From: Campylorhamphus procurvoides
Lineage: Eukaryota; Chordata; Aves; Passeriformes; Dendrocolaptidae
Length of the DNA: 64,000 nucleotides
NCBI GenBank assembly: GCA_013396655.1
Contig: WBMV01003373.1
Location: forward strand, 252,594-316,593
Reading direction: 5' to 3'
The position numbers were made by a program, and so were the translations under genes. The notes under the pieces are model-generated. The model searched no databases. It was not told the DNA's origin and saw only the letters and a list, made by a program, of their open reading frames with translations. Positions 51,953 to 63,048 of the stretch are shown piece after piece. The first letter of the stretch is position 1, and each line of letters starts with the position of its first letter.

Positions 51953-51986
51953 GGGGGGGGGAAGGAGGGAAGGGGGGAGGGGGGGG
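51953..51986 (+). other. G-run cluster with G-quadruplex potential
   Basis: Runs of 9, 2, 3, 6 and 8 G are separated by one- or two-base A spacers. Four tracts of at least three G with short loops satisfy the usual intramolecular G-quadruplex pattern. The preceding bases (51931-51949) contain three GTTTAG-like words, resembling a short degenerate telomere-type repeat. Confidence 0.75.
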
Positions 51987-52412
51987 AAATGAGTCAGCTT
52001 GCTTTGGGTCTAAAACTGAACAAATATTTTCTAGAGAGAAGTCAGGAAACATAATAAAGAGTTTGTCCAGGAGTGTTGTGGTACTTGTTCTGCAGTTTGC
52101 ATAATGGCATTATAAGTTCTTGCTGCTGCAACAAGCATGTCAGGAAATGGTTTTTCATTTAGAGGAGGTGCCAAATAAAAAAACTGTTTAGTCACTTCTT
52201 CTAATCAAAAGAATTCAACATATATTACATGCAGCAACTGGAAATATGGCACAACACAGAGACAGGTTCAACATCTGGAAAGTCTGGACCAAGGAAAATA
52301 CATGTACACTATGGAGAATGGGAACTCTTCAAGCTCTGGATCTGTGTACTTATCAGCATCACACCATTAAAAGAAACAAGCTTCCTCTATTCCTTGCAGG
52401 AACATGGCCCTG

Positions 52413-52445
52413 CTAAAAGAAGAGTCTGACTAAAAGAAGAGTCTG
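52413..52445. repeat. 17-bp tandem duplication
   Basis: CTAAAAGAAGAGTCTGA (52413-52429) is followed immediately by a second copy that matches for 16 bases (52430-52445). Recent slippage is likely. Confidence 0.85.
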
Positions 52446-53076
52446 TGAATTTTTTCAGTGTTGCCAACCTACACTGGATCTCAGGATGCAATAAAGAATA
52501 CCCAGATATTGCTAGCAGACACATAATTCATTTAACATTTTCAACAGCTTTCCTATGCAACATTTCAGAACTATTTTAAAGCTCTCATTTCCCTCTGATG
52601 CCTAACCTTTAGAACTGAAACTGTGGGCATCAATTTGAGTGCAAGTGAAAGGGAAACAAATTTTCCCCACGTACATGAGTGTGATGAAAAATACCACCTT
52701 AGAGTGAACTGTGGCAAAGCTTGGTGGCTAATCCTAAGCAGTTGCAAGACTCAGGTGTCAGATCACCCGTGTCATTCCACAAACTGAGACTTTCCAGGGG
52801 ATAGAACTTTTAGTGTGTGTCAGTGAGAAAATGAAAATATAGGCTCGTTCACATATATGCATGTCTTGGAGACATAGCTTGTCATTGTTGTCAATGTCAG
52901 CATTAGATTTAATGTCCCACCTGGAATACAGAGAAGGCTCTCACAGTATTACAATGAAGGTGATGTTTCCTCAGCTTCTCACAGATTTACAGAAAGTGGT
53001 ACTGTATAGATTCTGTCTATTGCTCTAAACCCCCATGAAATTGAAGCCAAAGATAAAACTCAGAGGGACATCAGGA

Positions 53077-53160
53077 AACAAACAAACAACAAAAAACCCA
53101 AACAAACAAACAAACAAACAAAAACAACAAAAAACCCAAAGAACCAAACAAAAAAAAACA
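53077..53160. repeat. (CAAA)n A-rich simple repeat
   Basis: Two CAAA arrays separated by ACAACAAAAAACCCAAA-like sequence; the same 'AACAAAAAACCCAAA' word occurs after each array, suggesting an internal duplication. Confidence 0.9.
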
Positions 53161-54021
53161 AGTAATTAGGCAACAGTGGTGATCTATAAACTTGAAAGTA
53201 ATGTGGCCAAAATTTGTTTGAGCAAAACCTGCAGGAAATTAAATTCAAGGGTATTTTTAATTGGTGCCAGAGAGCTATTTCTTCCAGATGATGCTGAGAA
53301 ATGCAATTGCATTGTAAAGACCACAGAGATCTCTTTTAAGATCAATACAGAAACAAAGAAATAAGGTGCCTGTTTGACCACTGTTTCATTATTGAATTCA
53401 GATTTACAATCATATCATTTGATTAAAACTGCATGAGAGAGATCTGAAAATCTCTTTGGTCTGCTGATAAATTGTTTGGAAAAACTGAAAGTACAAACCA
53501 GGTATTCAGAATATTTTTTTCAGATCTGTAACCATCTATGAGGTATTAAAGCTGATTTGCCAAAAAATAATCATCAATCATTATATTACCTGAAAAATGC
53601 TTCAACTTATGACATCAAACATGAGAAGACTCTAAAATTGTGTTTATAATTGTTACAGATGTTTCTTTATTTGATGTAGCTGCAAGGACATGTTCACTTC
53701 ATCCCTAACAGCATCTGTGAGTAACAGACTGAAACAGAAGAATTGACTGAGCTCTCATGAGGTCAACTTTGACCTGAACACTGAGGAGTATAGTGCTGCT
53801 CTTTATGGAGCAGAGGATTGAAAATATTTTGAAAGATATCTTGAAAAATTTCCTTTTACATGTGATATTTCATATTAAAACAGAAGAAAAAAATAAGGTT
53901 AAAAGGTACATGAATTTCTATGGTCATATGAAAAGGCTCAGGTGTGTGTAACCGTTGGCTTGTTTGTAGAATTAAATTTTGCTGCAGGTAGAAAGTTTTT
54001 TTATTACCATAATATTTTTTC

Positions 54022-54027
54022 CTCTCT
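54022..54027. repeat. Target-site duplication, left copy (CTCTCT)
   Basis: Identical to 54460-54465, abutting the LTR end. It is a simple dinucleotide repeat, so chance matching is more likely than for a complex word. Confidence 0.65.
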
Positions 54028-54118
54028 TGCCGCGTGCCGCAAGGGAGGCAAGAAAGGAGACAGTCCCAGCCAATGGTGGGATGAGGCTAGAACTGATTTA
54101 CTCATGGGAGCATGGGAC

Positions 54119-54125
54119 TTATATA
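54119..54125 (-). promoter_or_regulatory. LTR TATA box (TATATAA)
   Basis: TATATAAG reads on the minus strand, downstream of CCAAT-type and GC-rich motifs and about 90 bases before the LTR 3' end. This matches a U3 promoter firing leftwards, with R starting near 54092. Confidence 0.7.
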
Positions 54126-54161
54126 GGTTCAGGGAGGAGCTTGGAAAGTGGGAGGAGTTTG

Positions 54162-54328
54162 GGGGCGGAACGCGGCAAGAGGGGAAGGGCTTACAGGGAA
54201 GGAGGGGAATACCGATGGGGCGTGGCCAGCCTCACATGATGACGCTGGGATTGCATCACCAGCCAGCCAATGGGAAATAGGGAATATACAGCCAATAGGA
54301 AACCAGTAACCGGGTAACTGCAACCAAT
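54162..54328 (-). promoter_or_regulatory. LTR U3 motif cluster: GC boxes and CCAAT-type sites
   Basis: On the plus strand the cluster shows GGGGCGG at 54162-54168, GGGGCGTGGC at 54217-54226, and CCAAT at 54267-54271, 54292-54296 and 54324-54328. These read as inverted CCAAT (NF-Y-type) and Sp/KLF-type sites upstream of the minus-strand TATA box. A TGACGC CRE half-site lies near 54239-54244. Binding is inferred from motif content only. Confidence 0.55.
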
Positions 54329-54459
54329 CAGAATACAGCATACAAATTCAAAGGGATAAAACATGAATTTGTGAGTTCTGAGGTAATTGTCTGTTTGTGG
54401 TATTGATAAACTGTTCATCCTGCTTATTCTGGTAGCCTTTGAGACAGTGTTCTCCGACA

Positions 54460-54465
54460 CTCTCT
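54460..54465. repeat. Target-site duplication, right copy (CTCTCT)
   Basis: Identical to 54022-54027, abutting the LTR end. Confidence 0.65.
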
Positions 54466-56790
54466 TTTTTGTCTTCCTCTATTTCTAGCTACGGAAAGAA
54501 AAAGCTGAGATTCTCACCAAATAACCAACCGTGAACCTACAGCACTGTTTTACAGACTTAAAGGATCAAATTAAGATCAGATGTGGAAAGGAGAAGCTAT
54601 AAGGATGTGAGTGATGATGCAGTCTCCTACACCTGGTTTGAATTTTGTTGCACTCTACTAATTCAGATACGCTACCAAAACTATTACTTTGTGAAATTCT
54701 CAAAAAAGAAAAAGATTTGCTTAAGAGTGTTTACTTTTATTTTAACTTTGTGTTATTACAAAGCTGGTTGAAAGCAGGACCTGAGGTAGCATGCTAAAAT
54801 TCATTTTATAACAAAAAAGAGAGAGAGGAGCAAACCATCACAAACTGTGATTTTAAATAAATAAGACATTCAAATGAACATTTATGTATATTAATTACTA
54901 ATATGTGTTTCAATAGCATATATAAGTTCTAGTTCTGGATAATCTCTGATAGATTCAATACAAGCAGAAATAAATTGATAAAAATAAAAATTAAAAAATA
55001 GTTTTAGCACCAAGAGCTGACTCGGCTCCTACTAAGAAAAATCTCCTAAAATCCTTCTAAATTTTTTGAAAAGAAAACAGAGAAAAATCAAAAGGAAGTA
55101 ATCTTTGTGACTTAGCTAAATAGCCTACTGACCTGTTCTATGCCTGTTTTCCTGCTTTCGTGACTTTTTAATGATTTGTAAGAATTTTTCAAATTGCATC
55201 TCATGATACGTGCTGTTAATAGCAATTTCCTGTAGTTATATGTTTTATTTGCTAAGCTTTCTTTATGCTACAAAATGTTGTGTCTGTGAAAACAGACTTG
55301 AACAAAGCTCAATAAAAATGACTGAAAGTGCTGATGAATTAGAATACCTGCTGATCAGCAGAAAACATGTTTATTTGTTATTGATCCTGACTCTCTACAG
55401 TCAAATCTGGTTAGCTGAAACCACTTTAAATTAAAGATTGATATTTAGCTTGGAAAAAAAGATTTCCCTTTAGATACCAAAACAGAAACAAAATTGCATT
55501 TTTCCAGGATATACTATTCATAGCTGGATTTTAAGGTGACCTGACACAGTGGCATTTGTTTTAAATGATCAAATGTTAAATCCAATTCTAGTCTCTTTTT
55601 AACAAAACAAACTGCCCCCTTCACAGAAGAGATAATTCTAGTATAAATGCTTTATGTGCCTTTATCCTAGTTCACATTTGTGAACTTAGACAGATAACCA
55701 GAAACACAGATGTACCCACAGCTGGAAAAAACTTGTGTGAGCATAGCAAACTGGTGATGAAATTCACTGAGCAAGTTTCTTTAGCTGGAAGAGTTGTAAA
55801 TACTGTCTACCAAGGTCTGCCCCATGAATTGGCATTACGTTTTAAAAATACTTGTAATCCAAACTTCAAAGTTATCATGGAGTCAGGTAAAACATAAATG
55901 TAGCTCAGTTTAAGTGAATACATAGGAAGTAACATGTCATTTATTATTAGAAGCAGGTATGGTATCTCTTGAAAGCTCAGGGTTAGGTTTTTTTCCCTGG
56001 GTGTTAGGCGTCAGCATGCTGACATGTCTAGTTTATAGTGATGAAAGTGCTTCTTCATCTCAGTTCACCAACTTTCAGGCTGTTGTGGAATCCTGCCAAA
56101 GTTTAGTGCATACTGACAGATTCAATCCATCTCAGAACTAAGCTCATTTTAGCCTTATTGCTGTCTGCACCACTAGATTGATGAAATGAAAAAGAGGAAG
56201 TCTTCTATAGACTTATAAACAGAGGAAGATGTAATTTATCACCTCTACTCCTGTTTCCTCCCTATTCTTACATAATCAGGTAAAAATTTTTCGAGTACAT
56301 TAGACTTTAAAACAATATTAAAAAAAAATTTCAAACATGTTCCTGTTGCAGCCAAAATTTTCTGCTGTTTACCTAATTTAAAAATAAAAAAAATCATTGT
56401 TATTTTCCTAACACTTATAAGAAAGGGAAATATTGCAAAATTACTAGGGAAAACTTGGGTGAAAAATGTAATGAGAGTCCCTCTCCACCTCTGTGACTCA
56501 AAGGTCACATCTGTGATGGTACATCCCAGTAGCGAACTTTATTCCTTACCAACTTTTGTGTAGCTCAATGCCTAGAATGATGTTCAGAAGACAAAAATGT
56601 TTCTATTACAACTGCTCTTCAGATATTTATGCCTACCTGTCTTGAACTAGAGGAGCTACTCTTCCTTTTGGTTATAATATCAAGAGGCAAAAAAAGGACA
56701 TCTCATATGCTTGAATTGTGCATCTGTAATGTAAATCTGATCTTGCTTTGGGATTTTTGAATGCTTGGAGGAAAAAAGGCAAAGTCTGGG

Positions 56791-56830
56791 AAAACAAACA
56801 AAAAAACCCAAACACAACAACAACAAAAAA
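56791..56830. repeat. (CAA)n / (CAAA)n A-rich simple repeat
   Basis: AAAC units, a CCCAAAC word and four CAA units. Confidence 0.8.
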
Positions 56831-57751
56831 GGCACAGAATGCAACCACCAGTGCATTTATCTCCAGCAACATATATAGACAAGTCCTAAATAGTGCCAGA
56901 GGAACAATTTCTCTTTATATAAAAAAGGTGTTCATGCACTGAAGAAAAAAACGAACCACTGGGTTTGACTCTTACTTATTGACAGGAATCTATTCATCCT
57001 AATATTACTGTGACTCATCTTAGAATTAGGTGTGCATGGGTGACAGACAGACGGTAAATAACCTTATAAGCACCATGAAAAAAACCCCACAGGAGCTCAT
57101 ATTATTTAAGAGAGGGGGGGCTGGTTTTTATGAGCAAAAGCAGATGTACAGTGGATTGTAGTTATCAAATGAATGGGTCATGCAAAGAAACAATAATGAT
57201 AGTTTCAAATCTACTTGATTTTGTCTTTAAGTGTCATGGTTTTTTCTTTGATAAAACTATAAAAGAGACAAAAAATAAATTACAGAAACTAAATGTAGTT
57301 AACCATTTTGTATCTGTCTGTATCTTAGGTAAAATATTTCTTACAGCAAAGAAATTGGGTGGCAAACCCCCCCAAAAATTACACCCTTCACAATTTAATA
57401 AATTGATCTGAATTGTATTTCCTTTTTGTTTCCTGTTTTTGTGGGAAATGTCTCAGAAGAATGGAAGTCTGCAGTTAAGTAAAAAAAAGAGAGTCCTCAG
57501 TGACAAAAGTAATATTCTTACACTGTCAAGTATGTTGCTTTTATAACATTAAAGAAAGATATCAAGTAGGTACAGGGGAGAGACGTTAATACCCACTTTG
57601 CTGAAGAACACAGCCAAACCGGACATTTGAATCCTCTGGATATTGCCATGTCCACAAAGGATTCACTACTGATTATGATGGTAAAGGTTTGTATAAAAAT
57701 GTCATTAAGCACAGATACAGGGGGAGTTGCCTGATCCCTAGAAGACAAGTC

Positions 57752-57806
57752 TTTAGTTTTGTTTCATTTTGTTTCATTTCGTTTCGTTTCGTTTAGTTTA
57801 GTTTAG
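57752..57806. repeat. (GTTTC)n passing into (GTTTA)n
   Basis: A pentanucleotide array that changes unit along its length: GTTTCATTTT twice, then GTTTC three to four times, then GTTTA three times. The gradient of variants shows stepwise slippage from mutated units. Confidence 0.9.
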
Positions 57807-60800
57807 CATCTTCTAACAAAGTGGGAGGTTTAAATTACCAGTCTAATTCATGGCAGAGTAATGGTTGAGAACCCAGGTCCAGGAAATCTTGGGACATGGT
57901 TGCAAGTTATGTTTTGACTCTTCCTGCCTGTGCTTTTAGGTTAAAATGTGGATTCTGTGAATTTTGGTCCAACTTATGCATTTGGTACGACCTGGATTTT
58001 TTGGCAGAACCATATTCACCGTGAATTAAAACTTTATATATTCTCAATACTCTGAAGTGGAATAGATCAGAGTCACCTTCCCTTATTTGGCTGTTACAAA
58101 ATGGTTATTTGCTCTGCCAAAGCGAAGCACATCAAATAATCATAGAGCCCAGTAGAAGGGAACAGACATTTTGATCTTCAGCCAAACAGACATTTAAATG
58201 GACATGGTAGAAAGAGACCAAGGCTATCAACCACAAAAATTACAAAACAAAAGTCGAGTCTAAAAGAAATAAAATTTGGGATTTTTTACTTCAGTGAGAG
58301 TTAGGCCCTTGCACAGGAGCCATGTGTTCAAATACCTAGAAGGATATAGGCCTGAATGATCACTGAGAGAGGAACTGAGGTAGATTAGAAATAGAAGGGG
58401 ATTTTACCAAACAGATTTGAGTTCCAGCAAAAGTAATATTACTACAAAGCTCGCCCCAGGCTAAGATGAAAATTCCTGAGGCTTATAGAATAATGGTAGG
58501 AGCTGGAGTTGCCTAGAAGGTGGACACAAGCACACAGGCAGAGGAAGCCAAGTCCTAAGGAAATGAAGCACATAGTATTCTCTTGCCAGTCTAGGTGTCA
58601 GGTAGCAAATCTATAGGCAGCATCCTCTTGGTCTTGTCCCACTGATCTTCCCAGTGGTGAGCGTGCCAGAAAACATAGAGTCCAATTAATATATAATCAG
58701 GAGATGCCCAGGCACCTCCCCTTGCAACAGACTCTGGATTTGTTGTATCAGTTGGATCACATGTTGCACAGTCCTCTGATGATAAATTTATTACTGTCTC
58801 ATTCATTTGTGGCTCTTGAAGGCAATAGTTCAACAATACCATAATGGTTTTGACCAGTATGAACCAGCATCTAGAAGCACTTCTCTCCCAGGAGTATGAC
58901 TTTGGTGATGGTATTTTCTGCAAGGACAGCATTTAAGATTGTTTAGATTATTTGCAGAGCTTTAAATTAATAAAATTACATGGCATGTACTGACCTCCTT
59001 ATTAGATACAGAACTGTTAGAGACAGAAATGTTAGACAGAGAAAAGAAAATAGATCAAAAAGGTCTAGCTGATATGTTAGGATTTATGTTGAAAAATAAT
59101 ACAACCCATGATAAGACAAAGACAACTAGAAATACAGGGTGTTCTTTATGCAGTTTTCTCTCTCTGTTCCCTTTGGAAAGGTTGCAAAGATTCTCTTTTA
59201 TTAGCCTCCCTGTCAGTTTCTTAGCCACCCGTTCTTTCAGTTTCTAATTTGTGAAAGTACCACTTCCTATCCCAGACATTTAGGAAGTCCTTAAATCAAT
59301 ACTTCATATACCAATGTCTTTACACACAGTTGTCTTCCCCAGATATCCAGTTGAAAACACACTCATTACTTACTTTTCACTTTTTCAGGGAAACTTAGTA
59401 GCAAATTAATAAGCAGATTTTTGTCTTGCATCAGGAGAAGCCCCTCTCAGTACTTCCTTATATACCATTTAACCCCCCTAAGGTATTGCCTGGGTTGGAT
59501 TAGGGTGCTATGGAGCATTCAGAATCTTTACTCTCCCCTATTTTTGCTTCCCACTAGTAAAAAACTATCCTCCACATGTTGCCACCCGTCATTTAAATTT
59601 TGTTTCCCTTCCAGTGTTTCAGAGTCCTGCTAAGACAATTTCTTAAAACCTTAGGCTTCTTTCTCAGGTTTCCTCTCCTTGCAGTCAAAGTACTGCTTTG
59701 TCATTCAATTATCTCTCTGGAGAGCTCAGATTTGAAAGAATGTTTTGGTAGAAGTCAAGCTGAGTTTCCGTGCGAATAAATGCTCATGAAAAGTTAAAGC
59801 AACTTTCCTACCAGGGCTCTGTTACTTTCTCTGAGAATTGCTTTGTACAGTAAGGCAAGAGAGAAGACAGATAAGGTCTTACATATAATAAAGAAACTAC
59901 AATATTGAGTGTGTTTCATGTTATGTACATACATATCCCCATCTCCTCAGCTGTCACAGTATTCAAAATTTATTGATTCTGTGTGTAAAACACCTGAATG
60001 CCCTAACAAGTATTATCTAGGAAAATGTTACCTGGAGTTTCATTTGAAAATTAATGTTATTCACTAGGAAGTGATATCAGTATGAAAATACAAAGGTTGC
60101 AAGTAAGATACATATGCACAGGTAAGATTTCAATTCACAGTAAGACTCCTTTATATTGCACTGGCCTTGTGTGCATGTATGTTTTACGCAGTAGGTTCCT
60201 CAACACTGTAGAATAATATTGTGCACTATTAACATAAATGAAATTTGAACACTGTGTTTTATTCATTAGAGGCCAGGATCTTGTGAAAAGCTAATTGCCA
60301 GAAACAATAAATTTCCCTTTAAAAGAGGAGATTCTGCTTAACTCAAGTTAATAGTCTTCTATTGATTTCAATCAGAGCAGAACATAAACATTCTATGTAT
60401 CAGATTATCTTCTTGATCAGCTCTAACACATGCTTCTTCCTGGTCTCGGCTTTCATAAAAATCACTGGCAAGAAGGCAGCTGGGAGGAAATGCAAATCCT
60501 CAGGTTGATGGTTGGTTCAGCAGGAACTTATGAAAACAAAATGGTCCCTATCTCAAAGCAGTAGGCTAATGGTTTGTAAATCTACCTCTCATCAGGTGGC
60601 ATTCTATCCTCTTGGATATTGTGTCTTGTGCCCTTTGTATTAATGTTTCCAGTCACACATCCACACAACCCTCCTTTTTGTAAATTTTAAAAGGTTAATT
60701 AACAACTAGTTTTCTTCAATACCTTATTTAATAAGACCATTGGAATCCTCACCATACCCTCCAAAAATATTAATCTTCATAGAAAATCATGTTTGTATTA

Positions 60801-62990
60801 TTGGCATAGGTCAACCTGTTTCCTTGGTGATGGAGAATCTGGTTTTCTGCCATTAACATTACTCAGCTCTCCAGAGAAAGTAGGCAAATGCATGATACAA
60901 ATAGCCTTCTAATTCCACCTTTCATCTAAATTTACATCTTTAAAATAGAAGTAAATAAAAGTGAAGAGTGTTAGAGAGATATCTATTTTTCCCTGTCTGT
61001 CAACATGTAGAACATGCTATTAAGATGTGAAGAAAACCTGTATTCATTGAAATTAATTGTCAACTAGCATCTACTTCTTTACATGACATTTCACAGCTTC
61101 AGTAAGAGACCACTACTGAGCAATCAGGTTTGACTCCAAGCCCCTGCTCATCTTCTTTCACTTACAGCAAATATAACAAATCTACAAAGCCAGAAGTCAC
61201 AGGCAGAGTTATTTTTAGCACAGTCACATGGGTGGAATTTGGAGAAAAAAATTGCACAGTTATTGAAGATCCTTACTGTGAATGCATTATGGGAGAGAGC
61301 CATATAAGAGTTCTCTTTCTGTGACACAGTTAAGAAAATGCAAAAACCAAATTTAATCATGACATGACCAAGCTTAAAAAGATTTACTGTAAAAATCCTG
61401 AAACTACTTACTTTTTTAAATTTATTTTTAAACAGCAGTGGCAATAATATATAAGAAAGTATGCTGTGGGGAAAAAGTATATCTACCTTTAAATACAACC
61501 ATCAAATTTTCAATTGGCACTTGATTACTTTAACACTCTTTTTTAGATCATAGAAGCGCAAAAACCAAGAATACTAGACTGTCAGTGTCTCAGAAAACAG
61601 ATAAAAATTACAGTAGACTGATCACTGTAATATAAGTGATAAGAGGAGACAACTCCACACTCCTTTGCTTTGTAGACAGAGTGAGGTCAACACATATCAG
61701 ACTCTATAAATCAAAACTAAAAGGGCTTACTATATTTTTGTGCTATATTTTTCTTTCATCACACAAAACAACTGTTAGTTTTATAAATCTGAACATAGAT
61801 TTGAATTCTTAAATAAGGACATGGAAAGTTTTTTCTGAATTGTGAACTTTTCAACCCTGTAAAAATCAGTGATGCATAAGATAACTAACTTACATTTCTG
61901 TCCTAGATTGCCTACAGATCTATACTGCAATAGTAATAAGACAGTTGGTTACACAATGAAAAGGAAGGAATGAGCACAGAAAAATGTAGGAATTAATTGT
62001 TGCATCCATTCTGGCTCTGTTTTTATCAAGCTTTCAGCTACACAAATTCTTACTGCATCTTAAAGAATCAAAACCTCTAAAGATCCTCTTTCTCTTTTCT
62101 CTACTCTCTTGGTTGTTCTAAGCAGAGAAAAAGATGGAAGTAATTCAAACTGGCAGCTGCAGGCAAATTTGGTGGTAAAAATAGGAACTAAGAGCTTGGA
62201 GCTGTTTCATAAGATCATTTCTCCAGCAGTGAGGTTTCTGTTTATAAAGAGAAAACTGAAGCTTTTAATTCTCTAGATGAGCTCTGGAAGTAATAATTCT
62301 AACAAGAGGGGTTGTTCGTAAAGACTATACAATGTCCAGAGCTATTACAAAATCTCTTTGTCTTGCAACACCCAATACTTGGAAAACTTACAAATTAATG
62401 CATTGGCTCCCAGTCTAAAGGCTAGCTTTTTGGTTTTCTCCTGCCCAGGAGGAGAAATTACAACAGATGAGAACTCATTAGTGGAGCCAGTTGAAACATT
62501 CCAAAAAATTGTGCATGTTAATGAAAAAAAATTGTGGTTTGTGAACATTTTTTGATCATTTCTTATGAGCAGAAGGGGCAGAACACTGGGGATAATTCCA
62601 TGACACTCATCTAACTCTGCAGAAAACACCAAGGCCTGGAAGGCATTCACTGAAATGGGCCTCTTGTACATGCCACACTAAGCACCAGACATGGGCAACC
62701 CAAGTATGAATGCATTCCTAGGTGCACAGCAAAGAGCCCCAAGGAGAGGGTAGCTGCAAAGCATGAGCAGAAGGCCACATATAGGCACAGACATATATAT
62801 GCTGGCACACAGCAGCTTGTAAACAGCTGGATGCTTTTGTTCTGTGTGGTACAGACACAGTTGTGTGTGGGGGACAGAGGTGCCCCACTGTCCCCTCCTT
62901 ACAGAGGCACCAGGTTGAGCAGCAGTGGAGTCTCCACCAGCTCCCTAACCTTCTGCCCTCCTCTGCCCTTGAGGCAGAGGCAGCAGCACA

Positions 62991-63048
62991 AGAAAAGAGA
63001 GAAAGAGAGAGAGAGAGTTAACTACTCTTGTAGAGAGAAAGAGTGAGT
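62991..63048. repeat. (GA)n microsatellite with duplicated flank
   Basis: GA units at 62991-63017 are followed by GTTAACTACTCTTGTA and a second GA-rich stretch ending in GAGTTAAC, so a GAG-TTAAC word is repeated about 30 bases apart. Confidence 0.8.

Larger units (their letters stand above)
51240..54021. other. Non-coding sequence between the two LTRs
   Basis: No gene could be supported. The block contains the G-run cluster (51953-51986), a 17-bp tandem duplication (52413-52445) and an A-rich (CAAA)n tract (53077-53160). Otherwise it is unique-looking AT-rich sequence. Confidence 0.5.
54028..54459 (-). mobile_element. Solo LTR of an endogenous retrovirus, 432 bp, class II-like
   Basis: Read on the minus strand the element starts TGTCGGAG (from 54459) and ends GCGGCA (at 54028), giving TG...CA termini. 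It is flanked by a 6-bp direct repeat, CTCTCT, at 54022-54027 and 54460-54465. Six base pairs is the usual duplication for class II (ERVK, alpha- and beta-retrovirus-like) elements, though this one is low in complexity. The minus strand has retroviral U3 architecture: three ATTGG (inverted CCAAT) boxes, GC-box-like motifs and a TATATAA box at 54125-54119. About 90 bases of R-U5 follow, with a fourth ATTGG and a weak AGTAAA polyadenylation variant near 54102-54097. No internal retroviral genes or second LTR is present, so it is a solo LTR. Its CpG-containing composition stands out from the AT-rich flanks. Plus-strand open frames across it (53942-54280) are not genes. The family name is not recognised. 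Confidence 0.8.

Noticed and set aside
53942..54280. 112-codon plus frame rich in Gly and Arg
   Set aside because: It lies almost wholly in the minus-oriented solo LTR, and its composition reflects the purine-rich complement of the U3 region.
58143..58200. ATCATAGAG followed by AGAAGGGAACAGAC, possibly the reversed CR1 3' end
   Set aside because: Only the first few bases fit the CR1 tail, and the following 50 bases do not continue the expected order.
58591..58932. 113-codon minus frame that looks somewhat protein-like
   Set aside because: No domain could be named, no retroviral or LINE motif was visible, and no flanking splice or repeat context supports it. A protein search would settle it.
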